Shown in pieces: positions 11,734 through 25,598 of a stretch of DNA of 64,000 bases; the stretch's first letter is position 1, and every line of letters starts with the position of its first letter. The DNA is taken from NCBI RefSeq assembly GCF_041956535.1, contig NW_027192200.1, positions 632,024 to 696,023 of the forward strand, in the 5' to 3' direction. A program made the translations under genes and the position numbers. Under the pieces are notes generated by a model that saw only the letters and a list, made by a program, of their open reading frames with translations, did no database searches and was not told the DNA's origin. The DNA is from Calcarisporiella thermophila CBS 279.70 (Eukaryota; Calcarisporiellomycota).

Positions 11734-11773
11734 CACATGGAAAATATTGATATTATCAAATATTTTCCATGTG
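11734..11773. repeat. Near-perfect palindrome at the GC-rich/AT-rich boundary
   Basis: A 15-bp arm starting CACATGGAAAATATT is repeated in inverted form ending at 11773. The 10-bp centre can itself pair as GATA/TATC, so almost the whole 40 bp folds on itself. It lies exactly where the GC-rich block to the left gives way to AT-rich sequence. Confidence 0.8.
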
Positions 11774-12147
11774 CGATTGGTTGATAATCATAACATTTCA
11801 GGGCTGTATTTGCCCATTTATTAAAATATATAGAAATATGAAATTACGGATTGGTACGTATTGGGTTTATCTCAGTAACTAACTATCAATGAAATTTAAG
11901 GTTACTTGTAATATTGTTGGTAATGTCTTCAACTTGCCCAGGTGTGAAATTTAAGGGTATATTATAATATAAACTGTGGCCAATCAAAAATTTCTTTTAG
12001 TTGATTGATTCATATCAGGAGTCTTATCTCTTTGCTCCTATTAGTCTCAAGAAAATTTCAGAACAATTTTCCATTCTTTTAAATCCATAGCTAGTTCCTT
12101 CAAGGGTTTTTTATTTTAAAATCTAGATTCTACCAGCAATAATTTTA
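11774..12147. other. Upstream region of the SRA1-domain gene
   Basis: AT-rich and without open frames; presumed promoter and 5' leader of the gene at 12148. Nothing else is seen. Confidence 0.5.
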
Positions 12148-12666
12148 ATGGCCACCGCTGATACGAAAAAACCGCTTGTTCAAAAACCACTTGCTCCACG
12201 TGGTGCACATTTTGAATCACATTGGAATGATCCACCGCACGTTATATTCCAGAAGAATGCTTCCATTAATAACAAAGAGATACAAGAAGACGGAAACTTT
12301 GTGCTTGAGATTCTGAAATCCTCGCTTAATTCACTTAGAGAGAACAAGATACAGACACGGATACTAGATGATACAGAGAAGCGCTTATCACTCTTGTTTA
12401 CATCAATTGAAAAGGGGGAATTGAAACCAGAATTGACGACATCTCTGTCTGAATTTTCAAAAGGTCACTAATTTTTCTCTACCACAAATTTATTTGTATT
12501 AACAAGTTTTTTGTACTTTGCAGCCATCAAATCTGGAGACTATACCAAAGCAAACGATGTTGTAACACAACTTATGGTGGGCCCTGATTTTGCTACTGAC
12601 GGTCGATGGATATTAGGATTGAGGCGATTGCTAGACCTCTGTAAAGAGAAACGCATTGAAGGATGA
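12148..12666 (+). CDS. SRA1/Sec31-type helical domain protein, 152 aa
   Basis: Exons 12148-12463 and 12524-12666 join with a G|CC codon and give 152 aa. The C-terminal two thirds match the SRA1 (steroid receptor RNA activator) helical-bundle domain: DDTEKRLSLLFTSIEKGEL, then a helix, then AIKSGDYTKANDVVTQLMV and WILGLRRLLDLCKEK. The same fold forms the C-terminus of the COPII coat protein Sec31, but here it stands alone behind a short tail (KPLAPRGAHFESHWNDPPH). Stand-alone members are found in animals and many fungi and their role in fungi is not established. The gene is small, with one 60-bp intron, and lies upstream of the checkpoint kinase gene on the same strand. Confidence 0.82.
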
Positions 12667-13580
12667 AAATAGACTTTTTTTCGTTTAAATATTACATGTA
12701 CAATCCTTTAACATTTCTTACTCGCGATGGGAATCTCAAGTAGACAAGCTTTAACCAATTTCTAATTTCAATGTTAGCCAAGAATATTCTACTACTCTTA
12801 ATAGATACATAACAAAATTTCTACCTTAGTATCCGTTTCTTCTATAGCCAAATATGCGTTGAATACAATTGCAAGAGACAAAAATATTTTAAGCACATAT
12901 AATATATACAGGCAGTATTTACTGATTGGAGACATATCTATCAAAAGCATGAACACTAAAATGTGTACTGGTAAATTTATCCTAGTTATCTCTAATTAAA
13001 TAGCCAAATGGTATATTGGGATTAATGTTAATCTAAGACAAGCTCTCTTTCTAGAATAATGTAATAATTAAATCTTAATGAAATATCAAGAAGCCTAATA
13101 TGATCTTGTATGTTACAATATGCCATTTGCAAACAAATGCCTAGTGAACTTTTGAGTTTTGAACCATTGATTGAAAAGGCGAGATCTCAAGCAATCATGT
13201 TTCTGCTGTAGGTGGAAACTCGAAATAGCCTCGAGCGAATATAAATATACAGTAATGGAACATACATACTCTTGTTTACTCTAAAGTGTCAGATTTACTC
13301 TATTGAATCCAACATAAAAATCTGGTTCTTCCTAAACAACATGGCCATTTGTGTTTTACATAAGATAACTTTAGTACAAGTTAGGACCTAGTATATTCTC
13401 ATACAAGATTTTTACAAATTAGTAAAAATGTATCTCTATTAACGTTGTTCGATATCGTACACGCTCACTTTTTCTTTCCTGGATTTCAGAGTAAAATCGA
13501 GAATTTATTCTCAGCTGAATGAAATCGTTACGTCTCTAAATTCGAAAAAAGAGACACGATTCATCGATAATTCGAGTACA
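12667..13580. other. Intergenic region, SRA1-like gene to checkpoint kinase
   Basis: About 0.9 kb of AT-rich DNA with no open frame worth noting; holds the terminator of one gene and the promoter of the next. Confidence 0.5.
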
Positions 13581-16276
<2,696 letters not shown>

Positions 16277-16370
16277 AAAAATTTTTTTTTGAAAACACTT
16301 GAATCAGTGCTTTAAATATTATCTTTATATAATACAAGATTTGGAAATCTCTATCCAATATTATATGCAT

Positions 16371-18904
16371 TCACCAATGATCCAAACTTGTATAAGTTGC
16401 TCGAATCCCACTTTGCTTTTCTTTTCTCCAGCGCTCAAACCAAGCACGCATAGTCGCATGGTTGCTTACGTTCACAGTGGGAACAATACGATGAGCATCG
16501 ATGGCAGCAATAAAAGCAGCAAGCTCTCGGAAACTTGAATGCTCAGAATAGGGAACTGATACGATACCAATCTGATATCCGCTTGGGCTCCGAGAAAGAT
16601 TGGAAATTTTTAAAGAATAGATATTCGTTATATTGTCGAAGGGGGTTGAGGATGTAGTTAAAGGGGTATTGGAAAAAGACGCCAGAGGAGAAGGTCGGGT
16701 CAATATACTACTAAGACTACCGGATTCCTCTTGGATCGAAGGAATTGGCTGATTCGATGGAGGTCGGAAGGCCCAGCCAGTCGGACGAACTCCTATTACA
16801 GACGTAAACCGCGGTTTGAGAGATTCTATAGGACATATGTAAGTATCGCTGTTTTATTAAGCATAGCCGTTGATGAGAGCAATGATCACCTATATATTCA
16901 GTCAAATTCTTTATAGCACAAATTAGTAAACTAATTGTAGTTTGTGAAGCAGTACAAAATTTAGCAATAAATACAAGCTTAATCACTTACCTCCATACGA
17001 ATAGCTTCAAGTTTCATTACATGAACACATGCTTCGCGTGGGTCTTGCGTTAGCATTGAGTTAAGTTCCGGATTGTCCAAGCATTCAAGTATATGACGTT
17101 TCGAGGTTGTTACATATATTTTGCTATTGAGGGCTTTAGCGACACCGAGAAACATTTTCTCCTTTCCGATGAGATAAGTGCCAACTACTATTAGTAATTT
17201 GCACCTACTTGAGTCGAATTCAGTATTCTGATGCTCTTTTTCTATCTTCCCTTTCTTAATCCAGGATGTAAGAGCATTGTTTTCCGGTTCACCTCCAATC
17301 TTATTACTATTAATCGTGGAATGCACTAATTCGATCACGGCACGCACAATCACCTCTTGAGCTGGAAATATATAGCGCGGGTTTAAATAGGTAGTATCCA
17401 AGAATAGAGTGTCCAAAGGAGGATTGAGAGGCTGAACCAGGGAAGGATGAAGTATCTGTCGTGGACATGCGCGGAAATCGCCAGTATGAAGATGTCGTGC
17501 AACTCGATTATCCTTGGTTTCGTAAGAAAAAAGTATCATGCAAGAACCAGGACAATGGTTTGCATCGATTAAGACCACATTTACATCTTCGATCTTGCAC
17601 ACTTGATCTAGAGGAAGAGGATGAATAAAACTAGGATTAACACCTATCTTGTATATCAACAAGTTCCTGTAGGAAAATATATCGATGATATATGATATTA
17701 TTAATGGCTGATTTCCAAAAAAAAATTTCTTTAATACCTAGTGACATATGAGCAATAGATGGGGCCATGCTTCCACCCCTTCGACAATCCTCCATAGTGA
17801 TCTGAGTGGAAATGGCTGTGTATGTAATATTATTTTTATGGAAATATAAATTACAGGCGACAAAAAGAGGAGAGCTGTAAACGATGCTTACCTCAGAAAG
17901 TAGCCGGTTACCCCAGGGATTTTACCATAGGAGAAAGCATCAACCACGAAACTGGTACCTGAAATTGACGTACGATATTGTTAGGCTAGCACTAAAACAT
18001 ATAGTTATCTTCAGCATTTACCTGGAACTCTTTTATAGAACGGGCACTCTCTTTTTTTGCCTTTACTACTATAAGCCGAACTCATCACAGGCTGTTCCAT
18101 ACTTTCGATAGAGTTTCGAAATAACGTACTCCAGAAGCCAACCGTGGTCTTTTTTAGCTGCTTTTCTTCGCCTGTCTGAATATCCAAACAGCGATTAACA
18201 TGGATATCAATCTGCTTCTCCTCCATCCCTTGTAGAGAAGAGTTGCATACTGGACAAATACAAATGGCTTCATCGTTCAATACAGCTGATTTTCTGATAT
18301 TTATATCGGGTTCCCGCAGTTTGTTATCTAAAATAGTCTTATTGACGATTTTTTTTGTAGATTCAGGGTCGGATCTGGCGTCGATGTTCAGTTCACCAGT
18401 GTTCGATTCTGATCCGCTTTCCAGGTTGTCTAGATCAAGTAATAAATTTGCCATCATATCTGAATCATCATCGTTATTTCCCGAATCTCCTTGATCTTGC
18501 TGGGTTGAATGCGATGTTGAGGGAAAAGGTGAAAGTGTAACGACATTGTGATTAACAGTTGATCGTAGACAAGTGGAATTTTTCTCTGTGAATGAGAGCG
18601 TTTCATTATAAGTCATTTGACATTGTGATAAAGTAGGAAGCGGGAGAAAGGGGCTGTTTTGGGTTGAAGATAGAGTGCTATCTCTCTCAGCTCTACTTGC
18701 GTTAGAAAAAAAAGAGAGAATGGTGGGCTGCAGACAGTTTTGTGAATCATTAGATCTTCTGGAGGGCTTTTTAACTCTGCCCCGTATATTAGTTGAAGAA
18801 ATCTTGCGTTTGCTGACGACGGAAGAATTTTTTGCAGACGAAGACGCGCTTTGTGATTGACTCTGTTTATGAAGGTTGAAATCGTCTTCTGGGAGCTCAG
18901 GCAT
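16371..18904 (-). CDS. PSO2: DNA interstrand cross-link repair nuclease, Pso2/SNM1 type
   Basis: Exon 1 is 18904-18022 and at least four more follow; stop at 16371. Order: a disordered Ser-rich N-terminus with a consensus PCNA-binding PIP box QPTILSFF (about residues 59-66); an acidic stretch; a UBZ4 zinc finger, CPVCNSSLQ...HVNRC (C-x2-C...H-x3-C); then the metallo-beta-lactamase/beta-CASP nuclease with [11 protein letters not shown] (HxHxDH), [22 protein letters not shown] and FLDTTYLNP. The C-terminal motifs are [18 protein letters not shown] and HRIVPTVN. Family members are 5' exonucleases acting on cross-linked DNA in the nucleus. The splice near 16850-16990 is uncertain: the exon ending at IRMEV and the one starting near SLKPRF do not join in frame at the obvious sites, so a small exon may be missed. 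The end is convergent with the kinase gene, about 95 bp apart. Confidence 0.93.
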
Positions 18905-19509
18905 TTCATTTGCGCATAATAGATAAAATATAAAAGACTTGCATGTATTGATTATCTGTCACAATATCTTATTCCTACTTAGGAAACCACGATATAGCAA
19001 AGCCTTGAAATTAGTATTTTGAATCGTATTATATAACATTGTCCTAACACATACTATTGCATTTTTATCCAATGAATAACACTTGAATATAGTAATGGAA
19101 TAATGATAAAGAGAGTAGTTAAATATTATCTGCACTCTTTCCCAGCTCAAGTGCAATATTGACATGGAATTTGCCACCGCTTGCAAATGAAGCTTAATAA
19201 TTATTCTATAAGTCTTATCTTTTATTTGGAGATTAAAATTCTACCATACTGACAATGAGAATGAACAAGAAAATTAGGATCTAAGTTTATCAGATGAAAG
19301 TCAATGTTTATTATTTAATTCATCGTCTTGTCAGTTGTCGATTATTTCTCAGATCATTTGTTTGAAAAATAGAAAATATATTTAGGGATTTTGTTAAGGT
19401 CATAACTGTAAAAATATTAAAGGCTAGATTAAATTGCTAAAATAAAACCACAGTTTACATAAATGATAGGAATAACAGGATAATACAAGGTATGAATCAA
19501 TAGTAGGGA
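18905..19509. other. Intergenic region upstream of PSO2
   Basis: AT-rich; the 75-codon minus frame at 18959-19186 has no recognisable features. Presumed PSO2 promoter and the 3' end of the next minus-strand gene. Confidence 0.45.
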
Positions 19510-19995
19510 CTATACTCTCAGACTCTTCCGCCATAACCAATGCCAATTCCTTTGAGGTGTATTTGGAGTAGATATAGTTTGCGGGTCCGTGGTTTCAGTG
19601 TCATGGTCTCTTGGCTTATTTGCAACCGTCGAAAGTTCCGCCCAACCATCAAGCGAAAGCTGACTTTCACCTGAATATTTGTCGCTAGCATATTTTTCAT
19701 CTTCAGTCTCTTCCTGCTTTAGCTGATTGCGCTCTTCTTCCTTTTCTTTCAATATATCTTGTTGAGGAGAGAAAATAGTCTCATCAAGTGTTTCCTGCTC
19801 TTTCCACTTCTCTTCTTCTTCACTGCTATCTTTTGAAGCAATCAAACTAGATGATGCTGAGGGTCCCTCCGATGCGCTAGCAAACTCTTCTTCGTCCATC
19901 GTCTCCTCTGCCTCTTCATCGTCGGTTCCAAAGGATGCGATTGCTTCAAACAAGTTATAGGCTATTTTCTTGGCAGTTTCAAAATCAAGATTCAT
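19510..19995 (-). CDS. Acidic low-complexity protein, function unknown, 161 aa
   Basis: An unbroken frame. I prefer the ATG at 19995 (MNLDFETAKKIAYNLFEA) over 20109, because the extra 38 residues look like translated leader (poly-Lys, poly-Phe). A short N-terminal helix leads into a strongly acidic Ser/Glu-rich middle (DDEEAEETMDEEEF, DSSEEEEKWKEQE) and a Trp-rich end (RNWHWLWRKSLRV). Composition is that of a disordered nuclear or cytosolic protein. No family was recognised. Compositional bias alone could keep this frame open, but 161 codons without a stop in AT-rich DNA favours a real gene. Confidence 0.55.
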   Translation of the reverse strand: MNLDFETAKKIAYNLFEAIASFGTDDEEAEETMDEEEFASASEGPSASSSLIASKDSSEEEEKWKEQETLDETIFSPQQDILKEKEEERNQLKQEETEDEKYASDKYSGESQLSLDGWAELSTVANKPRDHDTETTDPQTISTPNTPQRNWHWLWRKSLRV

Positions 19996-20109
19996 TGTGT
20001 GTAGAAATGTGTTATATTGGAGATTGAAAAAAGTGGGATAAAGAAAGGGAACAATCTTTTTCTTTTTTATATGTGTAATTGTTTTTCGCGATTCAATGAC
20101 TGTCAGCAT

Positions 20110-21626
20110 TTTATTTGACAGTCACAAGATCCATGCCCAATCGGCATAAGGTATAAGAAATCTGAAATTTATGTTTCCTTATCTAATTAAATTTTGTCCA
20201 CGATCTCATATTGAGACCAATTCAACTAGAAAGCATTTTTCGTCCGCATTTAATTTAGTAGCTATTTATCCCTTGTACAGTAGTTATTCTTGGATAAATT
20301 TACTATTACCCTACATTACCCACAATATGATATTTCTTACAATTACACCTATATATTCATTATAGCATAGGTTGAAAAATAATAAAGAACCACTAGTCCC
20401 ATTTTTTAAATATCCTACATTCACTCCCCTGTTCAATATCACCTTATCAAAAGACGATAGCATTTCCTTTTGACCAATTATTGCAAATGCTTCTTAATAC
20501 TCGGAATCATTTGTCAAATTCCGAGCAGCTGACTAGTGTCATGTTCTCGCTAATAGGCTGCAGGTTCCTCCAACTCTATTTACTTATCACTCTGATTGAT
20601 ATCTCCATGGAGGATTCGTAGGATTTTCCAACAATTGTGCCTGAAAGCAGCATCAAATAATGATTTCTTATATGGAAATTCTCAGCTGGAAAATGAGATT
20701 GATATCCACCTTTCCCACACGTAATGATTAATTTCAATATATTTGATTAGAACTTCCGGATGGCTAAACTCACTATTGAAATAGCATACTAAAAGTATAT
20801 ATCATAGTTCAGTTGATGTGTATTTAATTTTTGCATTAGCTATATTCTTTGTCCAAATGCTTCTTTTTTGCAAAGGTTTGTTCAAACACATGTCTTGCAT
20901 AAAAATTGGAATATGTAGAAGATGAAAGCAGAATAGTAAGGCAAGTTAGGAGGTATCCGTCTCAATTTACTTCATTAGGATTGTAAAAGGGAAAAGATGT
21001 GCGGATCGTCTAAATCCCACAATTCAGACGGGAATTGAGAATCTGGTAGGGCGGCCGTAAGTATTGACCGGGCTCAATTCCAGTCGCCCAAAGGATTTAT
21101 TCCAATTTAAAATGGCGGGCGGAGTGTTGGATAGCCAAGTCACAAGGGAAATGATATGATCAGTGCAATAATCAAAATGAGTTTCTTTAACTGTGTGCAA
21201 CATCAAAAGAAGGACAATACCCACGCAGGCCAATTTTATTTGAAACAGAGTTCCCCCTTATTATTGCATGCTATTGATATCTCATATAACCCCCCATTCC
21301 TCTCCTTTTCTCTCTCTTCTTTTTCTCATATATATTTACATATGTCCCATATGCATTTCTAGCCGTTTCATTTACTTTTTACTCTCCAGTCTGTCATCTG
21401 CTCATTCTCCCTCATTCCTTGACAATTCTCTTAGCAAATCCATTTGCACAACATAATCAGTTTTCTTTCATAATAATCGGCAACTGTTAAAAGGTTCCCT
21501 CATATTAGCTCAGCTCCTCATTGCTTGTTTATTTCTTCAATTTTTCCCTTCTTTTTTACTGCTTTACTTTCATTCATTCATTTTTCAGGCTTTCTCTTCG
21601 CAACCCTAAGATATAATCAAGTAATC
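20110..21626. other. Long divergent intergenic region
   Basis: 1.5 kb of AT-rich DNA between two divergent genes, one of the larger gaps in the housekeeping part. A C/T-rich stretch at about 21290-21600, just before the start at 21627, is typical of a long fungal 5' leader. No coding signal is convincing. Confidence 0.5.
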
Positions 21627-23749
21627 ATGCGAATCATAAGGCTACAGCTGGGAACATATGCAGACCCAACCGGCACCAAACACGTCTTTTGTCTTTATCT
21701 CTTGCCAACATCTATAACACATTCCTCTACCAACTCCCTCTTCGCCTCTCCCGCATGCTATCGCTTACGTGATGTAGATGTCCTATTTTTCGAGGCAGCC
21801 CCTGGAAAAACGCTTCAATCAGAGAAAATACCGCGCGTGTACGTTGACCAACCAGGGCATTTATTCGTAGATCGTTGTGGTGAGCGCTATCTCTCCGCTT
21901 ATGCTCTTGCGGAAACCGCCGTTAAAATGGGCAACTATCTGCTTGCTGAATTTTGCCAGTTTTCCCGAGCCGACTTCTACTCAGGTACAGCAGACCGCTT
22001 GCTCCAGACAATTCAAGGTCTATCGCGGCTACCCCTTATTGAGACTGAAGAGGAATTTAGCCCCGTCATCCCCCCAGAACACACTCCACTGCCCACACCG
22101 CCCTTCTCAGCGACTAACACCTCTGCAAATAAGATTCCTCGAAGAAATTCTAAAGATTGCTCAGATGAAGCTCGAAGTTTTGCTGAAAGTTCTATTCGTC
22201 GAATGGCAATTGAAGATATGCTTGATACCAATAATTCTTGTGTTTCCGCTCTTCATTCGCCTTCTGCACAGCATAACGGATGCTCAGTTGAAAAAGCTGA
22301 AGAGTAAGTATCACGTTAATTACGATTGATTATTTTCAACTATTTCTAATATATGTGTTATTTTCTTTCAGGCAAGTGACCGTTAAACAAGAGCCACTTC
22401 CAGATAAGCAATCCCCAGACAATCAAAACCCGAAAGATCCATCTGTCTCCCATTCCCTTAATCTTGGCTTGTTGCTGGACAACAACAATAAAGAAGAAGA
22501 AGGGAACCAACTCTTAAAACGACGCAAAATATCCCCACTCTCTATTGTTGCAAGTACCTCACCTGAACGGATGAAGCAGCTACAAAACACCCTCCGTCTT
22601 AAACAGCAACAGAAAGCCATTATCGAATCACGCCAACTCTTCCAACAAAGTAAAGAACAGCCATCACCCCTTAGCGCCGTTAATTTCCGACGTGCATCCG
22701 ATTTAAGTGGTTTTAATGTTGAAGATGTTGGGGGCGATGGATCTAATGGACTCTTGTCTAAGAGGGCTCGCATCGCTACGAAAAGTCATAAGAACCTTAG
22801 AAATCTCACTATTTTTGCTCCGTCATATTCTGAGTCGCATGTTGGATTGCGATCTGCACCTCCACTTCGCATGGGACAGCAAGGAACTGGGACTCCTCGT
22901 TCCGTTAGTTCTAGAAAAGGTTCAATAATGGGTAGAGGACCTACGTCTGCTATACGTGCCTCAAATCCTTCTGGTTCACGTGCTCAACCATCACAACCAC
23001 TTCAACAGCCACATCAATTATGGCGTGCTCCACACACGTCTGCAGCTTTCTCATTTTCTATTCAGGATCCTCGCACTGCTATTCCATGCATTTCAGAAGT
23101 CGATGGACAAACATTTGCGCCTTACCTTGATTGCGCTTTATCCTCTGAGAAAGCTTCGCCTCCATCAGGAGACCATGACATTCATAATTCCGCAATATAC
23201 AACCGACGTCCACACACTAGTGGAATTGCGCCTACCTCCCAATGTAAGGATTTGTCACCTCAAATGCCTTACGGAACAGGCCGTGAAAAACAGAAGAAAG
23301 GATTTCTCTCTCACTTCGAAGCCCTCTACGATAATATTGAATCCACACGCGCTCTTAAATCAACCTTAGAGGATCAAATTCGCCACTCAGCGACACTATT
23401 GCAAACTTTACAACAGTCTAGTGGCATGGTGGAAAGTTTGGTTCGTAGCAAATTAAAAGAACTCTTGGCACAAGAGTTTGGTGGAGAAGGTCTGAAGCCA
23501 ATAGTTCAAGGCGAGTCTAAACTACAGGAGCAAATGATGAGCCTGGCCACGCGATTGTCCACGTTAGAGAACAAATTTGCGAATATATCTACTACACAAC
23601 TACCCCCCTCTCCGTCCGAACCTTCTGGGGAACATACCCTAGGTTTAGAGGCGCAAAAAAATCGCGATTCCTTTGAGACTTTTGCCACGAAACTAGAAAG
23701 CCTGTATGATCGACTGGGCGTATTAGAGAAGAGGCTTGAGCAGAATTAA
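21627..23749 (+). CDS. Unrecognised 684-aa protein with C-terminal coiled coil
   Basis: Exons 21627-22303 and 22372-23749 join GA|G and give 684 aa. The start MRIIRLQLGTYADPTG is chosen because the upstream in-frame extension is hydrophobic, leader-like sequence. The N-terminal 140 residues look folded (VYVDQPGHLFVDRCGERYLS, then AETAVKMGNYLLAEFCQFSR). The middle 350 are Ser/Pro/Gln-rich with basic clusters that could be nuclear localisation signals (KRRKIS, SKRARIATKSHK). From about residue 520 a helical segment, FEALYDNIESTRALKSTLED then QIRHSATLLQTLQQSSGM, runs into further heptad-rich sequence to the end (LESLYDRLGVLEKRLEQN). The layout suggests a nuclear regulatory or scaffold protein that self-associates. 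I recall similar C-terminal blocks in fungal proteins but cannot name a family. Confidence 0.75.
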
Positions 23750-24057
23750 AACGTTTTAATTATTTTAATTTATAAACTCCTAATTCATAAAGACTCCACA
23801 CTTATCACTTAATCTTTCTTGTTTGACACACATAATATTTAACCATATTTATAATTTCAAACTCGTATTTTGTTTTCTTCTATTTGGTGTGTTGTAATTC
23901 GTAGGGTGATGATGTGTTGTATATATAAAAGAGAGAATAGTTGTGCAGTGCAGCCGTTCACACTCTTTGGAAGATATTGAAATTTCAGATTTAATAAAGG
24001 AATACAGCTGATGTAATAAAGCTGACAATGAAAGTTAACGATGGCCAAATTCTGAGA
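23750..24057. other. Convergent spacer
   Basis: AT-rich 308-bp gap between converging genes; nothing beyond presumed 3' ends. Confidence 0.5.
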
Positions 24058-25177
24058 TTATATCAAGCGCAAAGTCTGGCGACCCTCCCAACTTTCTCCT
24101 TCTCGCAATTTGTGATAGGCAGCAACATTGCCGACCTCAACACATATCATATGCTTATATTCTTCGTCGCCAAAGTCCGCCATTTGCTTTGATTTATCCA
24201 CCCACGGATTCCATACCACTAAATACATTAGAGTTATGAATGTAGTCAACTGAGTTAGATCGGTGAGTATATATTTACCAACATCCTTAAAATTATTCTT
24301 TTCTATCCTCATCAAATGATCACCACAATCTATTTCAATAGTGTTATTGTCAACTTTTTCATATACTCGATCGACTTCTTCGGCAATTGTGATTGAATCG
24401 CTTTTCTCTATACCCCGTTGAGCGTGTACTTTGTCGAAGAATGAGAAGTTTTTAAGGCCTCTAACTTTAACTTTAGATATATCCTATAAGAATAGAATGG
24501 ATATGCTAGAGTCAAAGATGCAAATACATTGACAAAAAATATAAATACAAACCGAAACTTCAAAATACGTATGAAGAAGCGTATTGAACTCAAAAGTGTC
24601 ACTTCCCTCATTCTTAACGTTCAGGCGCTGTGAGAAACTTCCATCAGAGGAGAGAGTAACAGTATAATGCAACCGAAATGAGTTGGGCCATAGATTACGA
24701 TGCTTAGCTATTTGCGTGTCTTTCAAACCAAAACGAACTGAAATCTCTTTTTCGTTGTCTGTGAGAATGCCAAGGTACTCCCACGTTGAGATTCGGGCAA
24801 TCCCTTTTGGATGGAGTTAGAATTGTATATTTTTTTTTCGTAACATTATATAATACCATGTTGTGGGAGGGCAGCCATTGGACTAGGTGCCTGAGCAACG
24901 CCAAATTGTGGGAAAACTATCGGTATACCTCCACGAATTGCCTTTGAGCCATCCAATATAGCATTTTTGCTAATAAGTTTATTAAATAAAATGTTTTTTT
25001 TTTGAAATCTTTATTCCACTGTACTGTAGAAGATTACCTGACCATTAAAAGTTCTCTCCCATCTATTTTCCAGCTCGTAACTGTGGCACCATATAAACTC
25101 ACTTCAGCTGATGCACGAGCTGAAGGGAGTTCTAGAATGATTTTTGGAGAAGATCCCTCGATGTTACGAGCAGGCAT
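24058..25177 (-). CDS. Glucose-6-phosphate 1-epimerase (hexose-6-P mutarotase), YMR099C type
   Basis: Starts at ATG 25177 (MPARNIEGSSPKIILEL) and ends at TAA 24058, with about five short introns. Galactose-mutarotase-like beta-sandwich motifs appear in order: AEVSLYGATVTSWK, then AIRGGIPIVFPQFG, an exon with RNLWPNSFRLHYTVTLS, LLHTYFEVS (general-acid His), VVWNPWVDKSKQMADFG and the catalytic Glu in HMICVEVGNVAAY. These cytosolic enzymes speed interconversion of alpha- and beta-glucose-6-phosphate. The length, about 300 aa, is normal for the family. A UDP-glucose 4-epimerase lies 5 kb away but there is no sign of linkage. Confidence 0.9.
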
Positions 25178-25598
25178 AGTGTTTTTAAAGATCGATTTGG
25201 AAGATTTGTATTAATCGAAGAAAGGTGATGGAGAGCTAGATAACAATTGATTAAAAATACAAAAATTGGCACGTAAAAATGATTAAATCGAGTTCGGCCA
25301 CATAGGATCCCTTCGATAGCATACAGTCACATCTTATGAAGGGTTTCCAAAATGGAAAACTGAATTTTTACCGATAAAATCGAAATTATTGAGATTCTAA
25401 CACCACTTTATTGTTTCTTTAAAAGAATTCGAAAGGAAAAAAGGAATTTTTAAGTCTGAGTTTTCTTATAATTTTTTGCTGGTCGTTTAAAAGCAAGATC
25501 TAGAAAAACATATTTGCGCCACGTTAAACCCCACATAGGTTCTTTAGATTTTTAGAGTGGAAAATCACACGTTTTCTCCATACACTCTATCCTTTTTA
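25178..25598. other. Divergent promoter region
   Basis: AT-rich 421-bp gap between divergent genes; no coding signal. Confidence 0.5.
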
